From assembly GCF_002797375.1 (NCBI RefSeq), contig NZ_KZ454941.1:3416744-3480743 (forward strand): a stretch of DNA of 64,000 nucleotides, written 5' to 3'. The notes beneath the pieces were generated by a model. The model was given only the letters and a program-made list of their open reading frames with translations, had not been told where the DNA came from and made no database searches. Of the stretch, positions 43,636 through 53,230 are shown piece by piece. This stretch comes from Bacillus sp. FJAT-42315 (lineage in GTDB: Bacteria; Bacillota; Bacilli; Bacillales; Domibacillaceae). The position numbers and the translations under genes were made by a program. Each line of letters starts with the position of its first letter. Position 1 is the first letter of the stretch.

Positions 43636-44655
43636 CTATTGGATTATTCCTTTTTCCTTGTAATACTTCTCTGCTCCTGGATGAAGCGGTAACGGTAGTT
43701 CTTCCACCGCTGTTTCTAATTCAATTTGCTTTGCGGCATTATGCGCGTTACGAAGATCATCTAAATTCTCAAACATCGTTTTTGTCAGTAAGTATACTTT
43801 TTCCTCTGATAAATCTTGATGAGTAATCATTAAGTTTTTAACTAAAACGGTGTCACGATCCTCTTTGACACCTTTATACGTGTTCCCTGGTATCGCTCCT
43901 ACTTTAAAGGCAGGGTATTGGCCTTGAAGTTTCTCTGTTAATTCTTTCGGTACTGGAATAATTTCCACATCGTCCGTTGCGGCTAATTCCATAATCCCTG
44001 AATTTGGATAACCAGAAGAAAGAAAAGCTACATCAGTTGTTCCATTTTTAATTCCTTCAATTCCCTCTGAAAAAGATAAAAAGTCCGCATTAATATCGTC
44101 GTACGTAATGCCTGCTCCTTGTAAAATCCGTTTCGCCACAATCTCTGTTCCACTTCCGAGCGCTCCGACCGCTACATCTTTACCTTTTAAATCTTCTAAT
44201 GTACGGATGCCTGCTTTTTTAGGAGCGACAATTTGCAAATAGTTTGGATAAAGGGAAGCGATGGCTCTTACATTCGATAACGCTCCAGAGCGAACAAAAT
44301 TCCCTTCTCCTGTATAAGCATCTGCCACCGTATCAGCCATCGCTAAACCTAGCTCTGCTTTTTGCTTACTAATTTTCATCGTATTTTCAGCGGAAGCTCC
44401 TGTTGTTTGCGCACTCGTTTGCGCACCTAATTCTTCACCATAAAGCTTTGCCAACGCATTTCCTAATTGGAAGTAGACCCCTGACGTTCCCCCTGTTAAA
44501 ATCGTCACCGGCTCTCCCGAAAGAGCTCCCTCTGCTGGATCACCATTTTTGAAATCGTTTTCATTCTCTTCTTCACTAACAGACGTATTGCCACACGCGG
44601 CAGTAAACGTGAGAATCGCAATGAGTAAAAAGATTAACGCTGTATACTTTTTCAT
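43636..44655 (-). CDS. TAXI-family TRAP substrate-binding lipoprotein
   Basis: 339 residues. Signal peptide with lipobox TAAC (Cys21), then VTILTGGTSGVYFQLGNALAKLYGE, the glycine-rich TAXI opening (about 50-75). Related proteins have been reported to bind glutamate, 2-oxoglutarate or dicarboxylates, but the ligand cannot be read from the sequence. First gene behind the sigma-54 promoter at 44704. Confidence 0.9.
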   Translation of the reverse strand: MKKYTALIFLLIAILTFTAACGNTSVSEEENENDFKNGDPAEGALSGEPVTILTGGTSGVYFQLGNALAKLYGEELGAQTSAQTTGASAENTMKISKQKAELGLAMADTVADAYTGEGNFVRSGALSNVRAIASLYPNYLQIVAPKKAGIRTLEDLKGKDVAVGALGSGTEIVAKRILQGAGITYDDINADFLSFSEGIEGIKNGTTDVAFLSSGYPNSGIMELAATDDVEIIPVPKELTEKLQGQYPAFKVGAIPGNTYKGVKEDRDTVLVKNLMITHQDLSEEKVYLLTKTMFENLDDLRNAHNAAKQIELETAVEELPLPLHPGAEKYYKEKGIIQ

Positions 44656-44703
44656 TTCCCCACCCCTGTTGTCGTTGTTTTTATAAATTTTTATAAATAT
44701 TAA

Positions 44704-44719
44704 TGCAATTGTTGTGCCA
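44704..44719 (-). promoter_or_regulatory. Sigma-54 promoter of the TRAP operon
   Basis: Minus strand TGGCACAACAATTGCA, GG and GC 12 bases apart, about 50 bases before the substrate-binding gene. Matches the sigma-54 consensus at all key positions and fits the NtrC-type regulator at 44910. Confidence 0.88.
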
Positions 44720-44860
44720 TTTTTAAAATTCAGACAATAAACTCATTCGCTTTTTTGAGCAAATCTATCATTTTCAAAGGGATGAAGACTTTTATTTATT
44801 TTTTTAAGCATTAATTGAAGCGGAGTAAAAACTCTTCCCCTTATTATAAAAGCGGCAAAA

Positions 44861-44905
44861 AATGCCGGGTAAGAACGGCAAAATGTTCCTACCCGGCATT
44901 TTTTT
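44861..44905 (-). terminator. Terminator of the two-component operon
   Basis: AATGCCGGGTA-GAAC ... GTTC-TACCCGGCATT with T-run on the plus side and A-run on the minus side upstream. Confidence 0.85.
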
Positions 44906-44909
44906 CATC

Positions 44910-46292
44910 TTATTTCGGCTCTTGACGATACAGCTGTAATTTATTGCGAAGATTTCTTTCACTAATCTCTAGTACACTAGCCGTCTGCCGCCGATTTCCT
45001 CCACAATGTTCCAGCACTGCTTCAATAATCAGTCGCTCCGCTTCTTTCATTGTCGCTCCAACTGGGACGTCAATGATCTCTTTGCTGTTCGTTGAAGCAT
45101 CTACTACTGTGGAAGCTTCTTTTGTCGTTGCCACAGTGATTGGCAAATCCTCTAGCTGAATCACTCTTTCTTTCGCCATCGCTACGGCATATTCAAGAAT
45201 ATTCCCTAGTTGCCGAATGTTCCCTGGATAATCGTAATTAATGAGCCGATCATGCGCACTAGATGAAAGCGTCGGCAATGGCCGCTGCATTTCTTCTGCA
45301 TATTTCTTTAAAAAATAGGAAATCAACAAATCGATGTCCTCTTTGCGATCACGTAACAGCGGCAAATGCATCGGAATAACGTTCAAGCGAAAGAATAAAT
45401 CTTCACGAAATGAACCTTCCTCAACCATGCTAGGCAAATGTTTATTCGTTGCGCTAATAATCCGTACATCTACATTTTTCGTTTCTGTTGATCCAAGTGG
45501 TGTAATCTCTTTTTCCTGTAATACTCTTAGCCATTTTGCTTGCAAAGAAGCTGGCATTTCACCTATTTCATCTAAAAAAAGGGTGCCACCACTTGCAGCA
45601 GCCACCTTCCCCTCTTGGCTACGGACAGCTCCTGTAAAAGCACCTTTTTCATAGCCGAACAACTCGCTTTCTAGTAAGGCTTCTGGAATTGCCGCACAGT
45701 TCACTGAAATAAACGGCCCGTTCTTTCTTTTTCCTTGCCGATGAATCGCTCTTGCGACGAGCTCTTTCCCTGTACCGCTCTCTCCAAAGATCAACACGCT
45801 AGAATCAATATCCTTCACACGATCAATTAGGGAAAATACTTGTTTCATCACGTCACTTTCCCCGATCATTTGATCATAACCCTTAATTTTCTCGATCGTA
45901 TCACTTAGCTCCCGGATTTTATAATGTAGCTGGCGGTGCTCTAGAGCCTTTTTAAGTAAAATTTCTAGCTCATCCAGGTCTAACGGCTTTGTAATGTAAT
46001 GATAAGCACCTCGCTTCATCGCTTCAACAGAGGATTCAATCGTTCCATAGGCAGTCATCATGACTACAGCGATATCCGGCTGAATGGTTTTAATTTCAGT
46101 CAGCACTTCAAGCCCATTATATTTCCCGAGCCGCCAATCGAGTAGCACGATATCCATACTCTTTTTTTTCAACAGCTCATATCCGTCTGGAACATGGGTA
46201 ACAGCCATCACTTCGTATTCATTTTCTAAAGCAAAGCAAAGAGAAGACCCAATCGCCGATTCATCATCAATGATTAATATAGCTGGCTTCAT
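44910..46292 (-). CDS. NtrC-family sigma-54 response regulator
   Basis: 460 residues. Receiver domain with DDE (9-11) and phospho-acceptor Asp52 (VLLDWRLG). AAA+ domain with GESGTGKE, the GAFTGA loop and LFLDEIGEMP. Fis-type helix-turn-helix at the end (GGNRRQTASVLEISERNLRNKL). One base after the histidine kinase gene. Expected to activate the TRAP promoter at 44704, whose DNA lies directly beyond its terminator. Confidence 0.93.
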   Translation of the reverse strand: MKPAILIIDDESAIGSSLCFALENEYEVMAVTHVPDGYELLKKKSMDIVLLDWRLGKYNGLEVLTEIKTIQPDIAVVMMTAYGTIESSVEAMKRGAYHYITKPLDLDELEILLKKALEHRQLHYKIRELSDTIEKIKGYDQMIGESDVMKQVFSLIDRVKDIDSSVLIFGESGTGKELVARAIHRQGKRKNGPFISVNCAAIPEALLESELFGYEKGAFTGAVRSQEGKVAAASGGTLFLDEIGEMPASLQAKWLRVLQEKEITPLGSTETKNVDVRIISATNKHLPSMVEEGSFREDLFFRLNVIPMHLPLLRDRKEDIDLLISYFLKKYAEEMQRPLPTLSSSAHDRLINYDYPGNIRQLGNILEYAVAMAKERVIQLEDLPITVATTKEASTVVDASTNSKEIIDVPVGATMKEAERLIIEAVLEHCGGNRRQTASVLEISERNLRNKLQLYRQEPK

Positions 46293-46293
46293 C

Positions 46294-48330
46294 TCACTGT
46301 TCTCCCCCTTCTACTGTTATAGGCAATTCCAAGGAAAACGTCGTCCCTTGCCCTTTGACAGATTCAATATTCATTTCTCCATTGTTCTCCTTCACCCATT
46401 GATAACAAAGGGTTAATCCAAGCCCTACCCCATGATCCTTCGTCGTGTAAAAAGGCTCTAAAATATGAGAAATCTCTTCCTTTTCCATGCCCTCTCCAGT
46501 ATCTAATACCTTAATCATACCTATTCCTTCATCTGTTTCAGCTACAATGGATAGAACTTTTTCTGAACAACTTCCCATCGCATCGATCGCATTCAACATC
46601 AAATTCAGCATCACTTGTTTCATTTGATCTGGATCGCTATACAGCATCATCTCTGATTCAATCTGTAAATGGAACTCAATACCTTTTTTCCTTAACGTCG
46701 GCTGAATAATCGCTTCGAGCGATTGTATAAAGGGCTCGACTGCAAACAGCTTCTTCTTCGGATATTTTGGTCGAGCATAATCTAATAAATTTTCCACAAT
46801 TCGATTCATTCGATGAAGAGCTTCTGGTACATGCTTAAGCAATTCTTCTCGAAACACAGGATCTTCATATTTACGTGGAAGTAAATCTATAAACATTTTC
46901 ATCGATGTCAGTGGATTACGAATTTCATGAGCAACCCCAGCGACAAGCTGGCCAAGCGCTCGCATTTTCTCCTGAGTCGCGAGTTTCTCCTCAAGCATTC
47001 TCGCTTCTGAACGGTCCGCAAGCGTTAATAAATAGCCGTTCATTTGCCCCTCTTCTTCATATAGCGGAATTAAGCGATATAAGAAAAATTGCGTTTGACC
47101 TTCGTGTTCGATTTCAATTTCTTCTTTCAATAGCTCCATTTGCTTATCCCATACATGTTCATATGTATCAAGAATACGGCGAATGAGCGGTTGTGCTAAA
47201 ATATCCGTTGTTTGCACAACTTCCTTATCTGCCAAATGAAGCATTTGCCTCGCACGCTGATTCATACTTGTCAGCTGAAAAGATTTATCAAACGTCAGAA
47301 TTCCATAGTACATATGATTAATAATTTGCGTTTTAAAAGCATTAGCCGCTGAAATGGCTCGACGCTGCACTTCCAGCTTTTCATTCGCTACTGCTAACGC
47401 AGATGTACGCTTAGCCACTTCTTTCTGTAAGCGCTTGTTCCATACATATGTCATATACAAAACAGCGAAGGCTAACGTGATGATAATAACAAGGAAGACG
47501 ATCCAGTTTTTTAGTTCCTTCAATCGCTCGTCCGTATTTGGGACAAACCATTCATTATACAATTGTTGATACTCCCCACTCGCCTCCATACGGTTCAACG
47601 ACCGATTAATCAAAGACAGCAACTCTGTCTCATTCGGCCTAACAGCGACTGCAAACTCTGAAGGCACTCCTAAATGATCCAACACCGTATAGTCATTTTG
47701 CTTACCTGACTGCTTCAAATAATATTCGGCTGTCCATTTATTCGAAAGATAAGCATCGGCTCGTCCCATAAATAAAAACTGTAAAGCATCTTCAGGATTA
47801 AGCGCTAATAGAAAATCCACTCTTCTAACATTTAATAATAAATCAAAAGCGACAGGCTCCTCCTGCATCACAATCGTTTTCCCACGCAAATCTGTTAGCT
47901 TTTTCACTTTTGGGGCAGAATCATTGGGAACTACGACTGCATCAGCCATCGTGAAATATGGTTCAGAAAAAGAAAAGCGTGCATTTTGTTCCGCAGAATA
48001 TTTCATCCCCATAACGGCGTCTACTTCCCCTTTTTGCAGAGCTTTTGTCGCCTGATAAAGATCCATCGGAATATACTCAAACTCCACTTCTTCCTTCGCC
48101 GCAATATCATCAAACAATGCAACACTAAAGCCGGTAAACTCTCCTTTTTCATCGATAAAAGAAAAAGGAGCTAAATGCTGTTCACCAGCAATTTTATATA
48201 CTTTCTTTCCTTGCCGATCTTTCGCCTGCTTGTCATGACCAACAATGCTAGCGACAGAACTAGTCGGTACAGACACAAGGCAAAACATCAAGCAAAGAAC
48301 AAGATAAAGAAGCCGAAAACATACATGCAT
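46294..48330 (-). CDS. Sensor histidine kinase with solute-binding sensor domain
   Basis: 678 residues. Signal/anchor helix, an external SBP_bac_3-type domain (about 45-265, YKIAGEQHLAPFSFIDEKGEFTGFSVALFDDIA), a membrane helix (about 278-300) and a PAS domain. A HisKA domain with His in AGVAHEIRNPLTSMKMF and a HATPase domain (NLMLNAIDAMGSC, VLDTGEGMEKEE) follow. The external domain resembles amino-acid binding proteins, so this kinase probably senses the TRAP substrate itself. Heads the operon with the regulator. Confidence 0.92.
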   Translation of the reverse strand: MHVCFRLLYLVLCLMFCLVSVPTSSVASIVGHDKQAKDRQGKKVYKIAGEQHLAPFSFIDEKGEFTGFSVALFDDIAAKEEVEFEYIPMDLYQATKALQKGEVDAVMGMKYSAEQNARFSFSEPYFTMADAVVVPNDSAPKVKKLTDLRGKTIVMQEEPVAFDLLLNVRRVDFLLALNPEDALQFLFMGRADAYLSNKWTAEYYLKQSGKQNDYTVLDHLGVPSEFAVAVRPNETELLSLINRSLNRMEASGEYQQLYNEWFVPNTDERLKELKNWIVFLVIIITLAFAVLYMTYVWNKRLQKEVAKRTSALAVANEKLEVQRRAISAANAFKTQIINHMYYGILTFDKSFQLTSMNQRARQMLHLADKEVVQTTDILAQPLIRRILDTYEHVWDKQMELLKEEIEIEHEGQTQFFLYRLIPLYEEEGQMNGYLLTLADRSEARMLEEKLATQEKMRALGQLVAGVAHEIRNPLTSMKMFIDLLPRKYEDPVFREELLKHVPEALHRMNRIVENLLDYARPKYPKKKLFAVEPFIQSLEAIIQPTLRKKGIEFHLQIESEMMLYSDPDQMKQVMLNLMLNAIDAMGSCSEKVLSIVAETDEGIGMIKVLDTGEGMEKEEISHILEPFYTTKDHGVGLGLTLCYQWVKENNGEMNIESVKGQGTTFSLELPITVEGGEQ

Positions 48331-48381
48331 AGGGGCTGTTATCTCCTTTTGTGAATATTGCTACTATTGTAGCATATCCCA

Positions 48382-48822
48382 CTAGCGAATAAATGCCCGC
48401 TCTTTATTAGCAAGAGCATCGTCTAGCCATCGTGGATGCATCGGTAATAAATCAATAGGTAACTGATCCACCGCAAAAAATTGCACGTCTAATGATTCAC
48501 TAGCTTGCCAGCGAAGTTCTCCTTCAATGACCTCAGCTAAAAAACAAGTCGTAATAAAATGAACCGTTCGACCATCAGGATAATGAAAAATTTGAGAAGA
48601 TGGCTCTGAGTAGACGCCGATTAATTTTTTGATTCGAACATGCAAATTTGTTTCTTCATGAACTTCACGAACGGCTGCTTCTTCCACCGTCTCCCCCGGT
48701 TCCACATGACCAGATGGCAACCCCCAAAGGCCTACATCTGCTCGCTTTTGCAACAACACTTGTTTTTTTTCATCAAAAATCACTACCGCCACTCCTGGAT
48801 ACAATTGAAGATCATTACTCAT
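48382..48822 (-). CDS. Nudix hydrolase
   Basis: About 146 residues with the full Nudix box GHVEPGETVEEAAVREVHEETNL (about 41-63; catalytic REVHEE). Start at 48822 because GGAGG stands nine bases before it; the frame runs on to 48849. Likely hydrolyses a nucleoside diphosphate derivative. It sits behind a ykkC-family riboswitch, and the subtype associated with Nudix genes senses nucleoside diphosphates, which fits. Confidence 0.9.
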   Translation of the reverse strand: MSNDLQLYPGVAVVIFDEKKQVLLQKRADVGLWGLPSGHVEPGETVEEAAVREVHEETNLHVRIKKLIGVYSEPSSQIFHYPDGRTVHFITTCFLAEVIEGELRWQASESLDVQFFAVDQLPIDLLPMHPRWLDDALANKERAFIR

Positions 48823-48854
48823 TTCTTTTTTCCTCCATTTCAATTTCAAAATAA

Positions 48855-49010
48855 AAAAGGCCCGAGAGAAAGAATTCAGTGCATACGAAATACACCGAAC
48901 CTTTCCCCTCGGACCTTTTATGTCAATAGGTGCCTTCTGCTATTGCAGAAGAGGTAGCCCTCGGTCACAGCCCTTCTCGAACAGAAGCGGAACCCTAGCT
49001 ACAATTTTCC
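48855..49010 (-). promoter_or_regulatory. ykkC-family riboswitch, probably NDP-sensing subtype 2c
   Basis: Minus strand reads GCTAGGGTTCCG (from about 49000), then TGACCGAGGGCTAC closing the first helix with TGTAGC, a CTTCTGC-AATA-GCAGAAG hairpin, and ACATAAAAGGTCCGAG. CTAGGGTTCCG ... ACCGAG is the ykkC hallmark. The RNA ends in a terminator (48857-48917) whose arms are GGTCCGAGGGGAAAG and CTTTCTCTCGGGCC plus T-run. A promoter TTGTAT-N17-TAAAAT lies about 50 bases upstream. Family call is firm; subtype rests on the Nudix context. Confidence 0.82.
48857..48917 (-). terminator. Riboswitch terminator before the Nudix gene
   Basis: Long G/C stem (CCGAGGGGAAAG with CTTTCTCTCGG) around about 30 bases, then TTTTTTATT on the minus strand. 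Confidence 0.8.
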
Positions 49011-49068
49011 AGTTCTATTATATTTTATATAGAGATTTATCAAAATACAAGGAGTTTTAAAATGAATA

Positions 49069-50397
49069 TTAAACAACCTTTTGCAACACCTTTACACCTA
49101 ACCTATTTTTTAATTGTTGCTTCCATCTCAAGAAGAATAGGATCGAGCGAAATAATTCATCCCCAACCATGATCATCCAGACATCCACAATCGTTAATTC
49201 ATTTTTAAAAATAAATAGGATAGGCACGACAATGAACCAAAGCGAAAAAATGCTAATAAAAACAAATTTCGTATCTTTCATAGCATATAATGAGCTAATC
49301 AAATTAACATTAACCGCTCGGAATGGCTCTAAAAAAATCGTAATCAACAGCATACTAGCAATATACATAGCGATCGAATCATTGAGCTGATAAAAAGCGA
49401 CAAGATGATCATGAAGCAAATATAATAATAAACTAAGCACAACGCTGATAACACAGTTCACTTTAATACTCTTTGAAACAATCGGAACAACTTCTTCTAC
49501 TTTATTGGCTCCTAATCGTTGGCCTAATAGAATTTGTGTCGCTTGCCCAATCGTAATGGTAAAAAGAAAAATAAACTCCGACCACGTTTGAACATACGTT
49601 TTTGCCTTTAGTTGCTCTAATCCCCAAGAGAGAATAACCCAACTTAAAAACAATTGAAAGATCATATATGAAAACTGCTCAGCCGCTGTCGGAGCACCTA
49701 ATCGAAAAATTTCTTTCACATTGGATGAATGAATATATTTCACTTTCAACTGAACAATGTCTGATTTCAAAATAAAATAGCCATAAACAAAGAAAGGGAT
49801 TAAATAAGACACACCTGTCATTATGGCAACTGCAAGCATAATGTTGTGAACAGATTCAAATAAAAACAAGCTAGAAATATTTCCGATGAAATTAATGATT
49901 GTACTAATGATTAACGTCACGATAATGACTCTTCTCATTTGCACATTTCTTAAATATACCAGAAAAATGGAATTAATCCCTTGGATCGGAATAGAAAGTG
50001 CCAAAATCATAAAAAACTCATTTCCTAAATCCACTAGTGAATCATCTAAGCCCATCGTCAACAATATTTCTTCGGAGAAAATGAGTAACCCTATCGATAA
50101 TACAATAGCTACACATAAGACAAAGGCCATTCCACTCGCCATCATTTGTGACATCTTTAAATAATTTCTTTCTCCGTAATAATAGGAAAATAAAATATTG
50201 GTTCCTAAAACGGCGATGCTCACAAAAATAAAGCTTAATGCCATAATTTGATTAATGAGCCCTACAGTAGCTACTGCATCATTTGAAACTTTCCCTAACA
50301 CTAAAATATCGATATTTCCTTGTAAAACTCTAAAAATTTGTTCAATAAATATGATAGAAGCTAAAGAAAATAAGGTGACTTTTCGATTATGACTCAT
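49069..50397 (-). CDS. MATE-family multidrug/metabolite exporter
   Basis: About 442 residues, 12 membrane helices in two halves, with the MATE pattern GNIDILVLGKVSNDAVATVGLINQI (N half) and GQATQILLGQRLGANKVEEV (C half). ATG at 50397 lies 11 bases inside the PHP gene, so it is the last gene of the ABC-PHP operon and probably translationally coupled. A MATE exporter at the end of an import operon is unusual; it may expel a product or toxic analogue. Confidence 0.85.
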   Translation of the reverse strand: MSHNRKVTLFSLASIIFIEQIFRVLQGNIDILVLGKVSNDAVATVGLINQIMALSFIFVSIAVLGTNILFSYYYGERNYLKMSQMMASGMAFVLCVAIVLSIGLLIFSEEILLTMGLDDSLVDLGNEFFMILALSIPIQGINSIFLVYLRNVQMRRVIIVTLIISTIINFIGNISSLFLFESVHNIMLAVAIMTGVSYLIPFFVYGYFILKSDIVQLKVKYIHSSNVKEIFRLGAPTAAEQFSYMIFQLFLSWVILSWGLEQLKAKTYVQTWSEFIFLFTITIGQATQILLGQRLGANKVEEVVPIVSKSIKVNCVISVVLSLLLYLLHDHLVAFYQLNDSIAMYIASMLLITIFLEPFRAVNVNLISSLYAMKDTKFVFISIFSLWFIVVPILFIFKNELTIVDVWMIMVGDELFRSILFFLRWKQQLKNRLGVKVLQKVV

Positions 50398-51931
50398 ACG
50401 TTTCTGCTTCAAAATAAATCGGATTCGTAAAGGCAATTAGTTCTCTGCGATCCGAGTAAACTAACAACCGAATCCAGTTGACTTGTTGTGAATCGATATT
50501 AGTTTTTACTTCTACAGTTTGACGAATATCTCCTTCACAATCACTTCTATATACAGCTCCTACATTTGAGTCAATCACAATCGCATATGAATCATTGTAC
50601 TCGGAAATATCTATTTGAACGTTAATTTGATCTTGATTATGAACAGATAACACATCACCTGAGATATATTCATCTGCCGCATAAAACTCAATTTGAGGCC
50701 CCATACTAACAAATGAATTTCCTCTTTTAATCGCTTGTCTCATGTCCACAATCGTTGGATTTTCTGGTAAGTATAAATATAAAAAGGCCAATTGTTTACT
50801 TGTTTCGTTTACGTGCCAATCTCGACCACACGTTGCTGGAATTCTCGCGCCTTGATTTAATAATTCAGTCCATGTTTCAAAGGCAGCTTTATTGATTCTA
50901 CTAATGTGCGGATTTTCTCCATTCCATACTTCGATAAAATCATAATGATCAAGATTTAACATCTCATACTCCCAATAACATCCTGTGCAAAAAGGAGAGC
51001 CTAATTGATACGGGTGCGCAATCCCAACAATCGCACCTTCCTTCTTCACTTCTTGAATACTTTCTTCAATAGAAGTAGGCCCCACGTTGCTCCAATTGAT
51101 CGCCGTTAATTGGTCATAACCAAGTGTTAACATATGACCATAAAAAGTAGTCCACTCAATTCCCCTCATTAGCTTGACCCCATACGTCGCCTCTAATTGT
51201 TCCAACTTCTCCGTGGCACTCATCGTATTATGGTCTGTAATCGCTAAACAAGAAATATTTAATTCCTTCGCTTTACTTACGAGCTCTTCCACCGTTTGAA
51301 CCCCATCACTATGGTTCGTATGGCAATGAATTTCACTTCTTTTCCAAGAATATGCACTGTTTTTACTTGGGCTCTCACTTTCCTTATTAGTGGTGAAGTT
51401 GATCTTCTTTATATCTTCAAATGGCTTATTGTACCACCGTTTGTCTTGGTTAATAGATTGTGTTCCATGAACAATTAACTGTACATCACAAGTTTCTGAC
51501 AAGATACAATGACTATTGATTGTAATCGTCCACATCCCACTCTTCATTTCACGATTCAATACACCTGGAGTTGAGTTCTCGTCTGATACGTGGATCTCAT
51601 AACCTTCAGGATGAAAACGATGGCAATTTCCTCGAAATCCAATAGGATCTTCAATTGAAATCGTTAATAAATTTTTAAAAGGAGAAAAATCTTTTACGAC
51701 TTTTTTATTTTTTACCAATTTATCATCATAAAAATCAAAAGCTTTACGTACGATTTCTTGATTCTCTGGTCCGTATTCAACGAATTTAGGGGAATAGGAA
51801 AAACTAATAGTAAGAGATTCAATTCCTTCTGGTAAAAAGAATCGATGGGAAATATGACTTTGATCAGAGCTTTGATTAACGACCATCTGGCTATTCAACA
51901 GCTCTACTTTTTTCTGTAATGTTTCATTCAT
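50387..51931 (-). CDS. PHP-domain metallohydrolase (CehA/McbA type)
   Basis: 514 residues. A beta-rich N-terminal region (about 1-190) is followed by a PHP domain with metal motif HCHTNHSDG (about 202-210), ITDHN, and later IAHPYQ, EVWNGENP and CGRDWHV. CehA/McbA-type PHP proteins cleave phosphodiester, phosphonate or carbamate bonds. No signal peptide seen, so it acts in the cytosol on something the ABC system brings in. Three bases after the 428-residue gene. Confidence 0.82.
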   Translation of the reverse strand: MNETLQKKVELLNSQMVVNQSSDQSHISHRFFLPEGIESLTISFSYSPKFVEYGPENQEIVRKAFDFYDDKLVKNKKVVKDFSPFKNLLTISIEDPIGFRGNCHRFHPEGYEIHVSDENSTPGVLNREMKSGMWTITINSHCILSETCDVQLIVHGTQSINQDKRWYNKPFEDIKKINFTTNKESESPSKNSAYSWKRSEIHCHTNHSDGVQTVEELVSKAKELNISCLAITDHNTMSATEKLEQLEATYGVKLMRGIEWTTFYGHMLTLGYDQLTAINWSNVGPTSIEESIQEVKKEGAIVGIAHPYQLGSPFCTGCYWEYEMLNLDHYDFIEVWNGENPHISRINKAAFETWTELLNQGARIPATCGRDWHVNETSKQLAFLYLYLPENPTIVDMRQAIKRGNSFVSMGPQIEFYAADEYISGDVLSVHNQDQINVQIDISEYNDSYAIVIDSNVGAVYRSDCEGDIRQTVEVKTNIDSQQVNWIRLLVYSDRRELIAFTNPIYFEAETYES

Positions 51932-51934
51932 TGC

Positions 51935-53221
51935 TTAACCCCCTATCGAAATCATCGAGCTTTCTTTTGTTAAAATAATAGGCTGTTCTGTTTCTTCCAC
52001 TAAACGCAACATACCATCCTCACGTAACATATAAAACTCTATTTTATTAATGGTGATGTTTTCACCTTCTAACAATCGAACACGCAACGAAGACAGACAT
52101 GCCTGCACTTCATCGTATTCAAAAGCGATAGTGAAATTCGAAAATGAATCACTGTAGGAACCAAACCCATAAATTGGACTGTAAAAATCATGCGAAGAAC
52201 TAACCTCTTTCTCGCCAAACTGATATACGAAGTCAATCACATGATCACTCTCTTCTTTGTCCGTAAAACAATAAGCATATAAATGGTTGATTGGTGAGGC
52301 GATTTGATTCATGGGAACCGAATTTTTTGCTAATTGTCTTTCTGCTTCCTTAATCATCACTAAGTTAATATCTGGACGCTTCCTCATAAACCATTCACGC
52401 GGCTCTGTTTGATGATCCCAGAAAATCTCTGGTGCGATCGAAAAACAATACTCTGAATCGATCACATGATCAAAATTGCCATTAGTCGTTCTCGTTTGCA
52501 AAATAGGTCGGTGACTACCGCTCACATATTGACCGATAAAGGCTCGATCTTCATGATGAGGACCTTGATATCTCGCTTCCACGATTTCAGACGTTTTTCG
52601 GTTCCATTTCACTCGATAACAATATTCAATATCTAGTGTTCTTCCCCATTTCGCCATCAATAATTGTCCTGGTGTTCCTTCATCTTCATGGCTAAAAACA
52701 TAATGATATTCTATTTCGATGATATCATTACTTAACTCCGTCATTAAATACGATAATGCTAAAGGAGTATCCGTATAACAGCTATCAAATGGTGAGAAAT
52801 GATTCCTTCCGTATAATACTGGCGCATGTTGATGCGCTAACGTTTCTAATGGAGACAGCTTCAATTCTCTCAAATTCACCTCATGAACCGTTACGATCGT
52901 TCGTTCACAAACAGGAACTTCTTTATTACTGATCGTTACTTTATAAGAGCCTTTTGCAATAAATCCAAGAAATAATTTATAGCAATAACTCTCCTCGCCC
53001 ATATATGTAACAACATGATAATGAAAGGCTTGATTGTCCTCATTCATTACTTCTACTACTAATAAATTAGACTCGTTTCCTTTTCGTCCCCAATCTGAAT
53101 GAGACGTAGCTTGAATATCTAAACTATATAAACCTTTCGCTGGAGCATCAACGGTATATTCAACAGACTGATCGAATACGTCTCGTTTCATTTCGTGGAT
53201 CGTTGGCTTCATCGTTTGCAC
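51935..53221 (-). CDS. Unrecognised 428-residue beta-rich protein
   Basis: Begins with a fibronectin/carbohydrate-binding-like beta sandwich (TVDAPAKGLYSLDIQATSHSDWG, about 22-44). It contains HAPVLYGRNHFSPFDSCYTDTPLALSYLM (about 130-158) and many His, Asp and aromatic residues (YQGPHHEDRAF, WDHQTEPREW). No signal peptide, no membrane helix. I cannot assign a family. Tight spacing to the PHP gene (three bases) and the permease gene (nine bases) shows it belongs to the pathway, possibly as a second hydrolase or binding protein. Confidence 0.7.
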   Translation of the reverse strand: MQTMKPTIHEMKRDVFDQSVEYTVDAPAKGLYSLDIQATSHSDWGRKGNESNLLVVEVMNEDNQAFHYHVVTYMGEESYCYKLFLGFIAKGSYKVTISNKEVPVCERTIVTVHEVNLRELKLSPLETLAHQHAPVLYGRNHFSPFDSCYTDTPLALSYLMTELSNDIIEIEYHYVFSHEDEGTPGQLLMAKWGRTLDIEYCYRVKWNRKTSEIVEARYQGPHHEDRAFIGQYVSGSHRPILQTRTTNGNFDHVIDSEYCFSIAPEIFWDHQTEPREWFMRKRPDINLVMIKEAERQLAKNSVPMNQIASPINHLYAYCFTDKEESDHVIDFVYQFGEKEVSSSHDFYSPIYGFGSYSDSFSNFTIAFEYDEVQACLSSLRVRLLEGENITINKIEFYMLREDGMLRLVEETEQPIILTKESSMISIGG

Positions 53222-53230
53222 TCCTTATGA

